Shown: positions 24,301-37,000 of the stretch, piece by piece | How the letters are laid out: each line of letters opens with the position of its first letter | How positions within the stretch are numbered: the first letter of the stretch is position 1 | Assembly: GCA_943737045.1 (NCBI GenBank) | Contig: CALSFV010000046.1 | Span: 310,001-374,000 of the forward strand | Source: Parapristionchus giblindavisi | Lineage: Eukaryota; Nematoda; Chromadorea; Rhabditida; Diplogasteridae | Direction: 5' to 3' | Length of the DNA stretch: 64,000 nt | Made by a program: the position numbers and the translations under genes | The notes under the pieces: generated by a model | What the model saw: only the letters and a program-made list of their open reading frames with translations | What the model was told of the DNA's origin: nothing | Database searches by the model: none

Positions 24301-27300
24301 TGGCCTATGTGACCGCTGTTCAGGAATGGAAAAGTGTATCGTATTCAGATTTTTTTGCTCTTTCGTTGGGTATACGACAAGATAGGTTTCATTGCCATTT
24401 TCACATTTCACAAGTAATTTTTATCATATAAGAGTAAAAGCTACTTTTGTACTTCGGCCATTGTGTCGACCGAAAATAATACGGTTCGACATGAGCTGAA
24501 GAGTGTACGATTCAGAATTTTTTTCTCTTTCACATGGTATATGACACGATTAGTATCGTTGACAATTTGACTTGTCATGAATTGTTTTGTAGCGAAAATG
24601 CAAAGAGTACTGGAAGATAATTTATCATTTTGGCCTATGTGACCGCTGTTCAGGAATGGAAAAGTGTATCGTATTCAGATTTTTTTGCTCTTTCGTTGGG
24701 TATACGACAAGATAGGTTTCATTGCCATTTTCACATTTCACAAGTAATTTTTATCATATAAGAGTAATAGCTACTTTTGTACTTCGGCCATTTTCGCGAC
24801 TGTAAAATAATACGGTTAGACAGGAGCTGAAGTGTGTACGATTCAGCATTTTTATCTCTTTCACATGGTATATGACACGATTAGTATCGTTGACAATTTG
24901 ACTTGTCATGAATTGTTTTGTAGGGAAAATGCAAAGAGTACTGGAAGATAATTTAGCATTTTGGCATATGTGACCGCTGTTCAGGAATGGAAAAGTGTAT
25001 CGTATTCAGATTTTTTTGCTCTTTCGTTGGGTATACGACAAGATAGGTTTCATTGCCATTTTCACATTTCACAAGTAATTTTTATCATATAAGAGTAAAA
25101 GCTACTTTTGTACTTCGGCCATTGTGTCGACCGAAAATAATACGGTTCGACATGAGCTGAAGAGTGTACGATTCAGAATTTTTTTCTCTTTCACATGGTA
25201 TATGACACGATTAGTATCGTTGATAATTTGACTTGTCATGAATTGTTTTGTAGCGAAAATGTAAAGAGTACTGGAAGATAATTTAGCATTTTGGCCTATG
25301 TGACCGCTGTTCAGGAATGGAAAAGTGTATCGTATTCAGATTTTTTTGCTCTTTCGTTGGGTATACGACAAGATAGGTTTCATTGCCATTTTCACATTTC
25401 ACAAGTAATTTTTATCATATAAGAGTAAAAGCTACTTTTGTACTTCGGCCATTGTGTCGACCGAAAATAATACGGTTCGACATGAGCTGAAGAGTGTACG
25501 ATTCAGAATTTTTTTCTCTTTCACATGGTATATGACACGATTAGTATCGTTGACAATTTGACTTGTCATGAATTGTTTTGTAGCGAAAATGCAAAGAGTA
25601 CTGGAAGATAATTTATCATTTTGGCCTATGTGACCGCTGTTCAGGAATGGAAAAGTGTATCGTATTCAGATTTTTTTGCTCTTTCGTTGGGTATACGACA
25701 AGATAGGTTTCATTGCCATTTTCACATTTCACAAGTAATTTTTATCATATAAGAGTAAAAGCTACTTTTGTACTTCGGCCATTTTCGCGACTGTAAAATA
25801 ATACGGTTAGACAGGAGCTGAAGTGTGTACGATTCAGCATTTTTATCTCTTTCACATGGTATATGACACGATTAGTATCGTTGACAATTTGACTTGTCAT
25901 GAATTGTTTTGTAGGGAAAATGCAAAGAGTACTGGAAGATAATTTAGCATTTTGGCATATGTGACCGCTGTTCAGGAATGGAAAAGTGTATCGTATTCAG
26001 ATTTTTTTGCTCTTTCGTTGGGTATACGACAAGATAGGTTTCATTGCCATTTTCACATTTCACAAGTAATTTTTATCATATAAGAGTAAAAGCTACTTTT
26101 GTACTTCGGCCATTGTGTCGACCGAAAATAATACGGTTCGACATGAGCTGAAGAGTGTACGATTCAGAATTTTTTTCTCTTTCACATGGTATATGACACG
26201 ATTAGTATCGTTGACAATTTGACTTGTCATGAATTGTTTTGTAGCGAAAATGCAAAGAGTACTGGAAGATAATTTATCATTTTGGCCTATGTGACCGCTG
26301 TTCAGGAATGGAAAAGTGTATCGTATTCAGATTTTTTTGCTCTTTCGTTGGGTATACGACAAGATAGGTTTCATTGCCATTTTCACATTTCACAAGTAAT
26401 TTTTATCATATAAGAGTAAAAGCTACTTTTGTACTTCGGCCATTTTCGCGACTGTAAAATAATACGGTTAGACAGGAGCTGAAGTGTGTACGATTCAGAA
26501 TTTTTTTCTCTTTCACATGGTATACGACACGATTAGTATCGTTGATAATTTGACTTGTCATGAATTGTTTTGTAGCGAAAATGCAAAGAGTACTGGAAGA
26601 TAATTTAGCATTTTGGCCTATGTGACCGCTGTTCAGGAATGGAAAAGTGTATCGTATTCAGATTTTTTTTGCTCTTTCGTTGGGTATACGACAAGATAGG
26701 TTTCATTGCCATTTTCACATTTCACAAGTAATTTTTATCATATAAGAGTAAAAGCTACTTTTGTACTTCGGTCATTGTGTCGACCGTAAAATAATACGGT
26801 TCGACATGAGCTGAAGAGTGTACGATTCAGAATTTTTTTCTCTTTCACATGGTATATGACACGATTAGTATCGTTGATAATTTGACTTGTCATGAATTGT
26901 TTTGTAGCGAAAATGTAAAGAGTACTGGAAGATAATTTAGCATTTTGGCCTATGTGACCGCTGTTCAGGAATGGAAAAGTGTATCGTATTCAGATTTTTT
27001 TGCTCTTTCGTTGGGTATACGACAAGATAGGTTTCATTGCCATTTTCACATTTCACAAGTAATTTTTATCATATAAGAGTAAAAGCTACTTTTGTACTTC
27101 GGCCATTGTGTCGACCGAAAATAATACGGTTCGACATGAGCTGAAGAGTGTACGATTCAGAATTTTTTTCTCTTTCACATGGTATATGACACGATTAGTA
27201 TCGTTGACAATTTGACTTGTCATGAATTGTTTTGTAGCGAAAATGCAAAGAGTACTGGAAGATAATTTATCATTTTGGCCTATGTGACCGCTGTTCAGGA

Positions 27301-28432
27301 ATGGAAAAGTGTATCGTATTCAGATTTTTTTGCTCTTTCGTTGGGTATACGACAAGATAGGTTTCATTGCCATTTTCACATTTCACAAGTAATTTTTATC
27401 ATATAAGAGTAAAAGCTACTTTTGTACTTCGGCCATTTTCGCGACTGTAAAATAATACGGTTAGACAGGAGCTGAAGTGTGTACGATTCAGCATTTTTAT
27501 CTCTTTCACATGGTATATGACACGATTAGTATCGTTGACAATTTGACTTGTCATGAATTGTTTTGTAGGGAAAATGCAAAGAGTACTGGAAGATAATTTA
27601 GCATTTTGGCATATGTGACCGCTGTTCAGGAATGGAAAAGTGTATCGTATTCAGATTTTTTTGCTCTTTCGTTGGGTATACGACAAGATAGGTTTCATTG
27701 CCATTTTCACATTTCACAAGTAATTTTTATCATATAAGAGTAAAAGCTACTTTTGTACTTCGGCCATTGTGTCGACCGAAAATAATACGGTTCGACATGA
27801 GCTGAAGAGTGTACGATTCAGAATTTTTTTCTCTATCACATGGTATATGACACGATTAGTATCGTTGACAATTTGACTTGTCATGAATTGTTTTGTAGCG
27901 AAAATGCAAAGAGTACTGGAAGATAATTTATCATTTTGGCCTATGTGACCGCTGTTCAGGAATGGAAAAGTGTATCGTATTCAGATTTTTTTGCTCTTTC
28001 GTTGGGTATACGACAAGATAGGTTTCATTGCCATTTTCACATTTCACAAGTAATTTTTATCATATAAGAGTAAAAGCTACTTTTGTACTTCGGCCATTTT
28101 CGCGACTGTAAAATAATACGGTTAGACAGGAGCTGAAGTGTGTACGATTCAGAATTTTTTTCTCTTTCACATGGTATATGACACGATTAGTATCGTTGAT
28201 AATTTGACTTGTCATGAATTGTTTTGTAGCGAAAATGCAAAGAGTACTGGAAGATAATTTAGCATTTTGGCCTATGTGACCGCTGTTCAGGAATGGAAAA
28301 GTGTATCGTATTCAGATTTTTTTTGCTCTTTCGTTGGGTATACGACAAGATAGGTTTCATTGCCATTTTCACATTTCACAAGTAATTTTTATCATATAAG
28401 AGTAAAAGCTACTTTTGTACTTCGGTCATTGT

Positions 28433-28459
28433 GTCGACCGTAAAATAATACGGTTCGAC
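28433..28459. other. Dyad in the common satellite type (representative)
   Basis: gtcgaccgta and tacggttcgac are inverted around aaataa, with one unpaired base. The stem is 10 bp with a 6-base loop. The common monomer type keeps it and the ggttagacagg type breaks it. Short dyads are frequent in centromeric satellites of species lacking CENP-B boxes, which is literature knowledge. Function here is inference. Confidence 0.55.
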
Positions 28460-28659
28460 ATGAGCTGAAGAGTGTACGATTCAGAATTTTTTTCTCTTTC
28501 ACATGGTATATGACACGATTAGTATCGTTGATAATTTGACTTGTCATGAATTGTTTTGTAGCGAAAATGCAAAGAGTACTGGAAGAAAATTTAGCATTTT
28601 GGCCTATGTGACCGCTGTTCAGGAATGGAAAAGTGTATCGTATTCAGATTTTTTTGCTC

Positions 28660-28668
28660 TTTCGTTGG
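28660..28668 (+). other. CENP-B-box-like half motif (representative)
   Basis: TTTCGTTGG matches the first nine bases of the mammalian CENP-B box (YTTCGTTGGAARCGGGA). The second half differs (GTATACGA), and the essential CGGG is absent. It occurs in one beta type. The alternative beta type and all alpha halves have TTTCACATGG or TTTCCATGG at this place. The match may be chance. Confidence 0.35.
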
Positions 28669-28800
28669 GTATACGACAAGATAGGTTTCATTGCCATTTT
28701 CACATTTCACAAGTAATTTTTATCATATAAGAGTAAAAGCTACTTTTGTACTTCGGCCATTGTGTCGACCGAAAATAATACGGTTCGACATGAGCTGAAG

Positions 28801-29131
28801 AGTGTACGATTCAGAATTTTTTTCTCTTTCACATGGTATATGACACGATTAGTATCGTTGACAATTTGACTTGTCATGAATTGTTTTGTAGCGAAAATGC
28901 AAAGAGTACTGGAAGATAATTTATCATTTTGGCCTATGTGACCGCTGTTCAGGAATGGAAAAGTGTATCGTATTCAGATTTTTTTGCTCTTTCGTTGGGT
29001 ATACGACAAGATAGGTTTCATTGCCATTTTCACATTTCACAAGTAATTTTTATCATATAAGAGTAAAAGCTACTTTTGTACTTCGGCCATTTTCGCGACT
29101 GTAAAATAATACGGTTAGACAGGAGCTGAAG
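28801..29131 (+). repeat. Representative full satellite monomer (alpha and beta halves)
   Basis: The alpha half is 28801-28961 (161 bp) and the beta half 28962-29131 (170 bp). The halves align: agtgtacgattcagaattttttt, ctctttcacatggtatatgacacgat in alpha corresponds to agtgtatcgtattcagattttttt, ctctttcgttgggtatacgacaagat in beta. Both halves also have gtact near their final third. The monomer is therefore an old dimer of a roughly 165-bp ancestor. Confidence 0.88.
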
Positions 29132-32100
29132 TGTGTACGATTCAGAATTTTTTTCTCTTTCACATGGTATATGACACGATTAGTATCGTTGATAATTTGA
29201 CTTGTCATGAATTGTTTTGTAGCGAAAATGCAAAGAGTACTGGAAGATAATTTAGCATTTTGGCCTATGTGACCGCTGTTCAGGAATGGAAAAGTGTATC
29301 GTATTCAGATTTTTTTTGCTCTTTCGTTGGGTATACGACAAGATAGGTTTCATTGCCATTTTCACATTTCACAAGTAATTTTTATCATATAAGAGTAAAA
29401 GCTACTTTTGTACTTCGGTCATTGTGTCGACCGTAAAATAATACGGTTCGACATGAGCTGAAGAGTGTACGATTCAGAATTTTTTTCTCTTTCACATGGT
29501 ATATGACACGATTAGTATCGTTGATAATTTGACTTGTCATGAATTGTTTTGTAGCGAAAATGCAAAGAGTACTGGAAGAAAATTTAGCATTTTGGCCTAT
29601 GTGACCGCTGTTCAGGAATGGAAAAGTGTATCGTATTCAGATTTTTTTGCTCTTTCGTTGGGTATACGACAAGATAGGTTTCATTGCCATTTTCACATTT
29701 CACAAGTAATTTTTATCATATAAGAGTAAAAGCTACTTTTGTACTTCGGCCATTGTGTCGACCGAAAATAATACGGTTCGACATGAGCTGAAGAGTGTAC
29801 GATTCAGAATTTTTTTCTCTTTCACATGGTATATGACACGATTAGTATCGTTGACAATTTGACTTGTCATGAATTGTTTTGTAGCGAAAATGCAAAGAGT
29901 ACTGGAAGATAATTTATCATTTTGGCCTATGTGACCGCTGTTCAGGAATGGAAAAGTGTATCGTATTCAGATTTTTTTGCTCTTTCGTTGGGTATACGAC
30001 AAGATAGGTTTCATTGCCATTTTCACATTTCACAAGTAATTTTTATCATATAAGAGTAAAAGCTACTTTTGTACTTCGGCCATTTTCGCGACTGTAAAAT
30101 AATACGGTTAGACAGGAGCTGAAGTGTGTACGATTCAGCATTTTTATCTCTTTCACATGGTATATGACACGATTAGTATCGTTGACAATTTGACTTGTCA
30201 TGAATTGTTTTGTAGGGAAAATGCAAAGAGTACTGGAAGATAATTTAGCATTTTGGCATATGTGACCGCTTTTCAGGAATGGAAAAGTGTATCGTATTCA
30301 GATTTTTTTGCTCTTTCGTTGGGTATACGACAAGATAGGTTTCATTGCCATTTTCACATTTCACAAGTAATTTTTATCATATAAGAGTAAAAGCTACTTT
30401 TGTACTTCGGTCATTGTGTCGACCGTAAAATAATATGGTTCGACATGAGCTGAAGAGTGTACGATTCAGAATTTTTTTCTCTTTCACATGGTATATGACA
30501 CGATTAGTATCGTTGATAATTTGACTTGTCATGAATTGTTTTGTAGCGAAAATGCAAAGAGTACTGGAAGATAATTTAGCATTTTGGCCTATGTGACCGC
30601 TGTTCAGGAATGGAAAAGTGTATCGTATTCAGATTTTTTTTGCTCTTTCGTTGGGTATACGACAAGATAGGTTTCATTGCCATTTTCACATTTCACAAGT
30701 AATTTTTATCATATAAGAGTAAAAGCTACTTTTGTACTTCGGCCATTGTGTCGACCGAAAATAATACGGTTCGACATGAGCTGAAGAGTGTACGATTCAG
30801 AATTTTTTTCTCTTTCACATGGTATATGACACGATTAGTATCGTTGACAATTTGACTTGTCATGAATTGTTTTGTAGCGAAAATGCAAAGAGTACTGGAA
30901 GATAATTTAGCATTTTGGCATATGTGACCGCTGTTCAGGAATGGAAAAGTGTATCGTATTCAGATTTTTTTGCTCTTTCGTTGGGTATACGACAAGATAG
31001 GTTTCATTGCCATTTTCACATTTCACAAGTAATTTTTATCATATAAGAGTAAAAGCTACTTTTGTACTTCGGCCATTGTGTCGACCGAAAATAATACGGT
31101 TCGACATGAGCTGAAGAGTGTACGATTCAGAATTTTTTTCTCTTTAACATGGTATATGACACGATTAGTATCGTTGACAATTTGACTTGTCATGAATTGT
31201 TTTGTAGCGAAAATGCAAAGAGTACTGGAAGATAATTTATCATTTTGGCCTATGTGACCGCTGTTCAGGAATGGAAAAGTGTATCGTATTCAGATTTTTT
31301 TGCTCTTTCGTTGGGTATACGACAAGATAGGTTTCATTGCCATTTTCACATTTCACAAGTAATTTTTATCATATAAGAGTAAAAGCTACTTTTGTACTTC
31401 GGCCATTTTCGCGACTGTAAAATAATACGGTTAGACAGGAGCTGAAGTGTGTACGATTCAGAATTTTTTTCTCTTTCACATGGTATATGACACGATTAGT
31501 ATCGTTGATAATTTGACTTGTCATGAATTGTTTTGTAGCGAAAATGCAAAGAGTACTGGAAGATAATTTAGCATTTTGGCCTATGTGACCGCTGTTCAGG
31601 AATGGAAAAGTGTATCGTATTCAGATTTTTTTTGCTCTTTCGTTGGGTATACGACAAGATAGGTTTCATTGCCATTTTCACATTTCACAAGTAATTTTTA
31701 TCATATAAGAGTAAAAGCTACTTTTGTACTTCGGTCATTGTGTCGACCGTAAAATAATACGGTTCGACATGAGCTGAAGAGTGTACGATTCAGAATTTTT
31801 TTCTCTTTCACATGGTATATGACACGATTAGTATCGTTGATAATTTGACTTGTCATGAATTGTTTTGTAGCGAAAATGCAAAGAGTACTGGAAGATAATT
31901 TAGCATTTTGGCCTATGTGACCGCTGTTCAGGAATGGAAAAGTGTATCGTATTCAGATTTTTTTGCTCTTTCGTTGGGTATACGACAAGATAGGTTTCAT
32001 TGCCATTTTCACATTTCACAAGTAATTTTTATCATATAAGAGTAAAAGCTACTTTTGTACTTCGGCCATTGTGTCGACCGAAAATAATACGGTTCGACAT

Positions 32101-33762
32101 GAGCTGAAGAGTGTACGATTCAGAATTTTTTTCTCTTTCACATGGTATATGACACGATTAGTATCGTTGACAATTTGACTTGTCATGAATTGTTTTGTAG
32201 CGAAAATGCAAAGAGTACTGGAAGATAATTTATCATTTTGGCCTATGTGACCGCTGTTCAGGAATGGAAAAGTGTATCGTATTCAGATTTTTTTGCTCTT
32301 TCGTTGGGTATACGACAAGATAGGTTTCATTGCCATTTTCACATTTCACAAGTAATTTTTATCATATAAGAGTAAAAGCTACTTTTGTACTTCGGCCATT
32401 TTCGCGACTGTAAAATAATACGGTTAGACAGGAGCTGAAGTGTGTACGATTCAGCATTTTTTTCTCTTTCCATGGTATATGACACGATTAGTATCGTTGA
32501 CAATTTGACTTGTCATGAATTGTTTTGTAGGGAAAATGCAAAGAGTACTGGAAGATAATTTAGCATTTTGGCATATGTGACCGCTTTTCAGGAATGGAAA
32601 AGTGTATCGTATTCAGATTTTTTTACTCTTTCACATGGTATACGACACGATAGGTATCGTTGCCATTTTCACATTTCACAAGTAATTTTTATCATATAAG
32701 AGTAAAAGCTACTTTTGTACTTCGGTCATTGTGTCGACCGTAAAATAATACGGTTCGACATGAGCTGAAGAGTGTACGATTCAGAATTTTTTTCTCTTTC
32801 ACATGGTATATGACACGATTAGTATCGTTGATAATTTGACTTGTCATGAATTGTTTTGTAGCGAAAATGCAAAGAGTACTGGAAGATAATTTAGCATTTT
32901 GGCCTATGTGACCGCTGTTCAGGAATGGAAAAGTGTATCGTATTCAGATTTTTTTGCTCTTTCGTTGGGTATACGACAAGATAGGTTTCATTGCCATTTT
33001 CACATTTCACAAGTAATTTTTATCATATAAGAGTAAAAGCTACTTTTGTACTTCGGCCATTGTGGCGACTGTAAAATAATACGGTTAGACAGGAGCTGAA
33101 GTGTGTACGATTCAGCATTTTTTTCTCTTTCCATGGTATATGACACGATTAGTATCGTTGACAATTTGACTTGTCATGAATTGTTTTGTAGGGAAAATGC
33201 AAAGAGTACTGGAAGATAATTTAGCATTTTGGCATATGTGACCGCTTTTCAGGAATGGAAAAGTGTATCGTATTCAGATTTTTTTACTCTTTCACATGGT
33301 ATACGACACGATAGGTATCGTTGCCATTTTCACATTTCACAAGTAATTTTTATCATATAAGAGTAAAAGCTACTTTTGTACTTCGGTCATTGTGTCGACC
33401 GTAAAATAATACGGTTCGACATGAGCTGAAGAGTGTACGATTCAGAATTTTTTTCTCTTTCACATGGTATATGACACGATTAGTATCGTTGATAATTTGA
33501 CTTGTCATGAATTGTTTTGTAGCGAAAATGCAAAGAGTACTGGAAGATAATTTAGCATTTTGGCCTATGTGACCGCTGTTCAGGAATGGAAAAGTGTATC
33601 GTATTCAGATTTTTTTGCTCTTTCGTTGGGTATACGACAAGATAGGTTTCATTGCCATTTTCACATTTCACAAGTAATTTTTATCATATAAGAGTAAAAG
33701 CTACTTTTGTACTTCGGCCATTGTGTCGACCGTAAAATAATACGGTTCGACATGAGCTGAAG

Positions 33763-33930
33763 AGTGTACGATTCAGAATTTTTTTCTCTTTCACATGGTA
33801 TATGACACGATAGGTATCGTTGCCATTTTCACATTTCACAAGTAATTTTTATCATATAAGAGTAAAAGCTACTTTTGTACTTCGGTCATTGTGTCGACCG
33901 TAAAATAATACGGTTCGACATGAGCTGAAG
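33763..33930 (+). repeat. Representative 168-bp hybrid monomer
   Basis: The unit begins as an alpha half (agtgtacgattcag, ctctttcacatggtatatgacacgat) and switches at the dyad cgataggtatcg to a beta-type end (cgttgccattttcacatttcacaag). It is what unequal crossing-over between the two halves would give. The same joint recurs near 36255, 38080, 39538, 40038, 41198, 45303, 45808, 48252, 49413, 50873, 51373, 53190, 55015, 57166, 58660, 59460, 60289, 61119, 62247, 63075 and 63905. It is not seen before 33.7 kb. Confidence 0.85.
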
Positions 33931-34058
33931 AGTGTACGATTCAGAATTTTTTTCTCTTTCACATGGTATATGACACGATTAGTATCGTTGATAATTTGAC
34001 TTGTCATGAATTGTTTTTTAGCATTTTGGCCTATGTGACCTCTTTTCAGGAATGGAAA
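33931..34058 (+). repeat. Alpha half with a 33-bp deletion (representative)
   Basis: The normal ttgttttgtagcg...gataatttagcatttt is shortened to ttgttttttagcatttt, removing 33 bp with a few bases of T microhomology. The same joint is at about 38283, 41401, 46005, 49616, 58863 (one extra T) and 61321, usually followed by gacctcttttca. It therefore travels as part of a larger block and arose once. Confidence 0.88.
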
Positions 34059-37000
34059 AGTGTATCGTATTCAGATTTTTTTTGCTCTTTCACATGGTAT
34101 GTGACACGATAGGTATCGTTGCCATTTTCACATTTCACAAGTAATTTTTATCATATAAGAGTAAAAGCTACTTTTGTACTTCGGTCATTGTGTCGACCGT
34201 AAAATAATACGGTTCGACATGAGCTGAAGAGTGTACGATTCAGAATTTTTTTCTCTTTCACATGGTATATGACACGATTAGTATCGTTGATAATTTGACT
34301 TGTCATGAATTGTTTTGTAGCGAAAATGCAAAGAGTACTGGAAGATAATTTAGCATTTTGGCCTATGTGACCGCTGCTCAGGAATGGAAAAGTGTATCGT
34401 ATTCAGATTTTTTTGCTCTTTCGTTGGGTATACGACAAGATAGGTTTCATTGCCATTTTCACATTTCACAAGTAATTTATATCATATAAGAGTAAAAGCT
34501 ACTTTTGTACTTCGGCCATTTTCGCGACTGTAAAATAATACGGTTAGACAGGAGCTGAAGTGTGTACGATTCAGCATTTTTTTCTCTTTCCATGGTATAT
34601 GACACGATTAGTATCGTTGACAATTTGACTTGTCATGAATTGTTTTGTAGGGAAAATGCAAAGAGTACTGGAAGATAATTTAGCATTTTGGCATATGTGA
34701 CCGCTTTTCAGGAATGGAAAAGTGTATCGTATTCAGATTTTTTTACTCTTTCACAAGGTATACGACACGATAGGTATCGTTGCCATTTTCACATTTCACA
34801 AGTAATTTTTATCATATAAGAGTAAAAGCTACTTTTGTACTTCGGTCATTGTGTCGACCGTAAAATAATACGGTTCGACATGAGCTGAAGAGTGTACGAT
34901 TCAGAATTTTTTTCTCTTTCACATGGTATATGACACGATTAGTATCGATGATAATTTGACTTGTCATGAATTGTTTTGTAGCGAAAATGCAAAGAGTACT
35001 GGAAGATAATTTAGCATTTTGGCCTATGTGACCGCTGTTCAGGAATGGAAAAGTGTATCGTATTCAGATTTTTTTTGCTCTTTCGTTGGGTATACGACAA
35101 GATAGGTTTCATTGCCATTTTCACATTTCACAAGTAATTTTTATCATATAAGAGTAAAAGCTACTTTTGTACTTCGGCCATTGTGTCGACCGTAAAATAA
35201 CACGGTTCGACATGAGCTGAAGAGTGTACGATTCAGAATTTTTTTCTCTTTCACATGGTATATGACACGATTAGTATCGTTGATAATTTGACTTGTCATG
35301 AATTGTTTTGTAGCGAAAATGCAAAGAGTACTGGAAGATAATTTAGCATTTTGGCCTATGTGACCGCTGTTCAGGAATGGAAAAGTGTATCGTATTCAGA
35401 TTTTTTTGCTCTTTCGTTGGGTATACGACAAGATAGGTTTCATTGCCATTTTCACATTTCACAAGTAATTTTTATCATATAAGAGTAAAAGCTACTTTTG
35501 TACTTCGGCCATTTTCGCGACTGTAAAATAATACGGTTAGACAGGAGCTGAAGTGTGTACGATTCAGCATTTTTTTCTCTTTCCATGGTATATGACACGA
35601 TTAGTATCGTTGACAATTTGACTTGTCATGAATTGTTTTGTAGGGAAAATGCAAAGAGTACTGGAAGATAATTTAGCATTTTGGCATATGTGACCGCTTT
35701 TCTGGAATGGAAAAGTGTATCGTATTCAGATTTTTTTGCTCTTTCGTTGGGTATACGACACGATAGGTATCGTTGCCATTTTCACATTTCACAAGTAATT
35801 TTTATCATATAAGAGTAAAAGCTACTTTTGTACTTCGGTCATTGTGTCGACCGTAAAATAATACGGTTCGACATGAGCTGAAGAGTGTACGATTCAGAAT
35901 TTTTTTCTCTTTCACATGGTATATGACACGATTAGTATCGTTGATAATTTGACTTGTCATGAATTGTTTTGTAGCGAAAATGAAAAGAGTACTGGAAGAT
36001 AATTTAGCATTTTGGCCTATGTGACCGCTGTTCAGGAATGGAAAAGTGTATCGTATTCAGATTTTTTTGCTCTTTCGTTGGGTATACGACAAGATAGGCT
36101 TCATTGCCATTTTCACATTTCACAAGTAATTTTTATCATATAAGAGTAAAAGCTACTTTTGTACTTCGGCCATTGTGTCGACCGTAAAATAATACGGTTC
36201 GACATGAGCTGAAGAGTGTACGATTCAGAATTTTTTCTCTTTCACATGGTATATGACACGATAGGTATCGTTGCCATTTTCACATTTCACAAGTAATTTT
36301 TATCATATAAGAGTAAAAGCTACTTTTGTACTTCGGTCATTGTGTCGACCGTAAAATAATACGGTTCGACATGAGCTGAAGAGTGTACGATTCAGAATTT
36401 TTTTCTCTTTCACGTGGTATATGACACGATTAGTATCGTTGATAATTTGACTTGTCATGAATGGTTTTGTAGCGAAAATGCAAAGAGTACTGGAAGATAA
36501 TTTAGCATTTTGGCCTATGTGACCGCTGCTCAGGAATGGAAAAGTGTATCGTATTCAGATTTTTTTGCTCTTTCGTTGGGTATACGACAAGATAGGTTTC
36601 ATTGCCATTTTCACATTTCACAAGTAATTTTTATCATATAAGAGTAAAAGCTACTTTTGTACTTCGGCCATTGTGGCGACTGTAAAATAATACGGTTAGA
36701 CAGGAGCTGAAGTGTGTACGATTCAGCATTTTTTTCTCTTTCCATGGTATATGACACGATTAGTATCGTTGACAATTTGACTTGTCATGAATTGTTTTGT
36801 AGGGAAAATGCAAAGAGTACTGGAAGATAATTTAGCATTTTGGCATATGTGACCGCTTTTCAGGAATGGAAAAGTGTATCGTATTCAGATTTTTTTTGCT
36901 CTTTCACATGGTATGTGACACGATAGGTATCGTTGCCATTTTCACATTTCACAAGTAATTTTTATCATATAAGAGTAAAAGCTACTTTTGTACTTCGGTC

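Larger units (their letters stand above)
20363..32450 (+). repeat. Satellite domain I: 993-bp (three-monomer) higher-order repeat
   Basis: Monomer types recur with a spacing of three units. The ggttagacagg type falls near 23821, 24815, 25806, 27457, 29109 and 30104, with occasional 661-bp steps (26465, 28118). A private base (ggaagaaaat instead of ggaagataat) recurs at 28590 and 29583, exactly 993 bp apart. All beta halves here that I checked carry the TTTCGTTGG form. Short hybrid monomers are absent. Confidence 0.8.

Noticed and set aside
28503..28730. 75-codon frame in the satellite (also 29496-29723 and 52518-52745)
   Set aside because: A single T-to-A change removes a stop in the monomer. 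Nearly all other monomers have the stop, so this is a satellite variant and not a gene.
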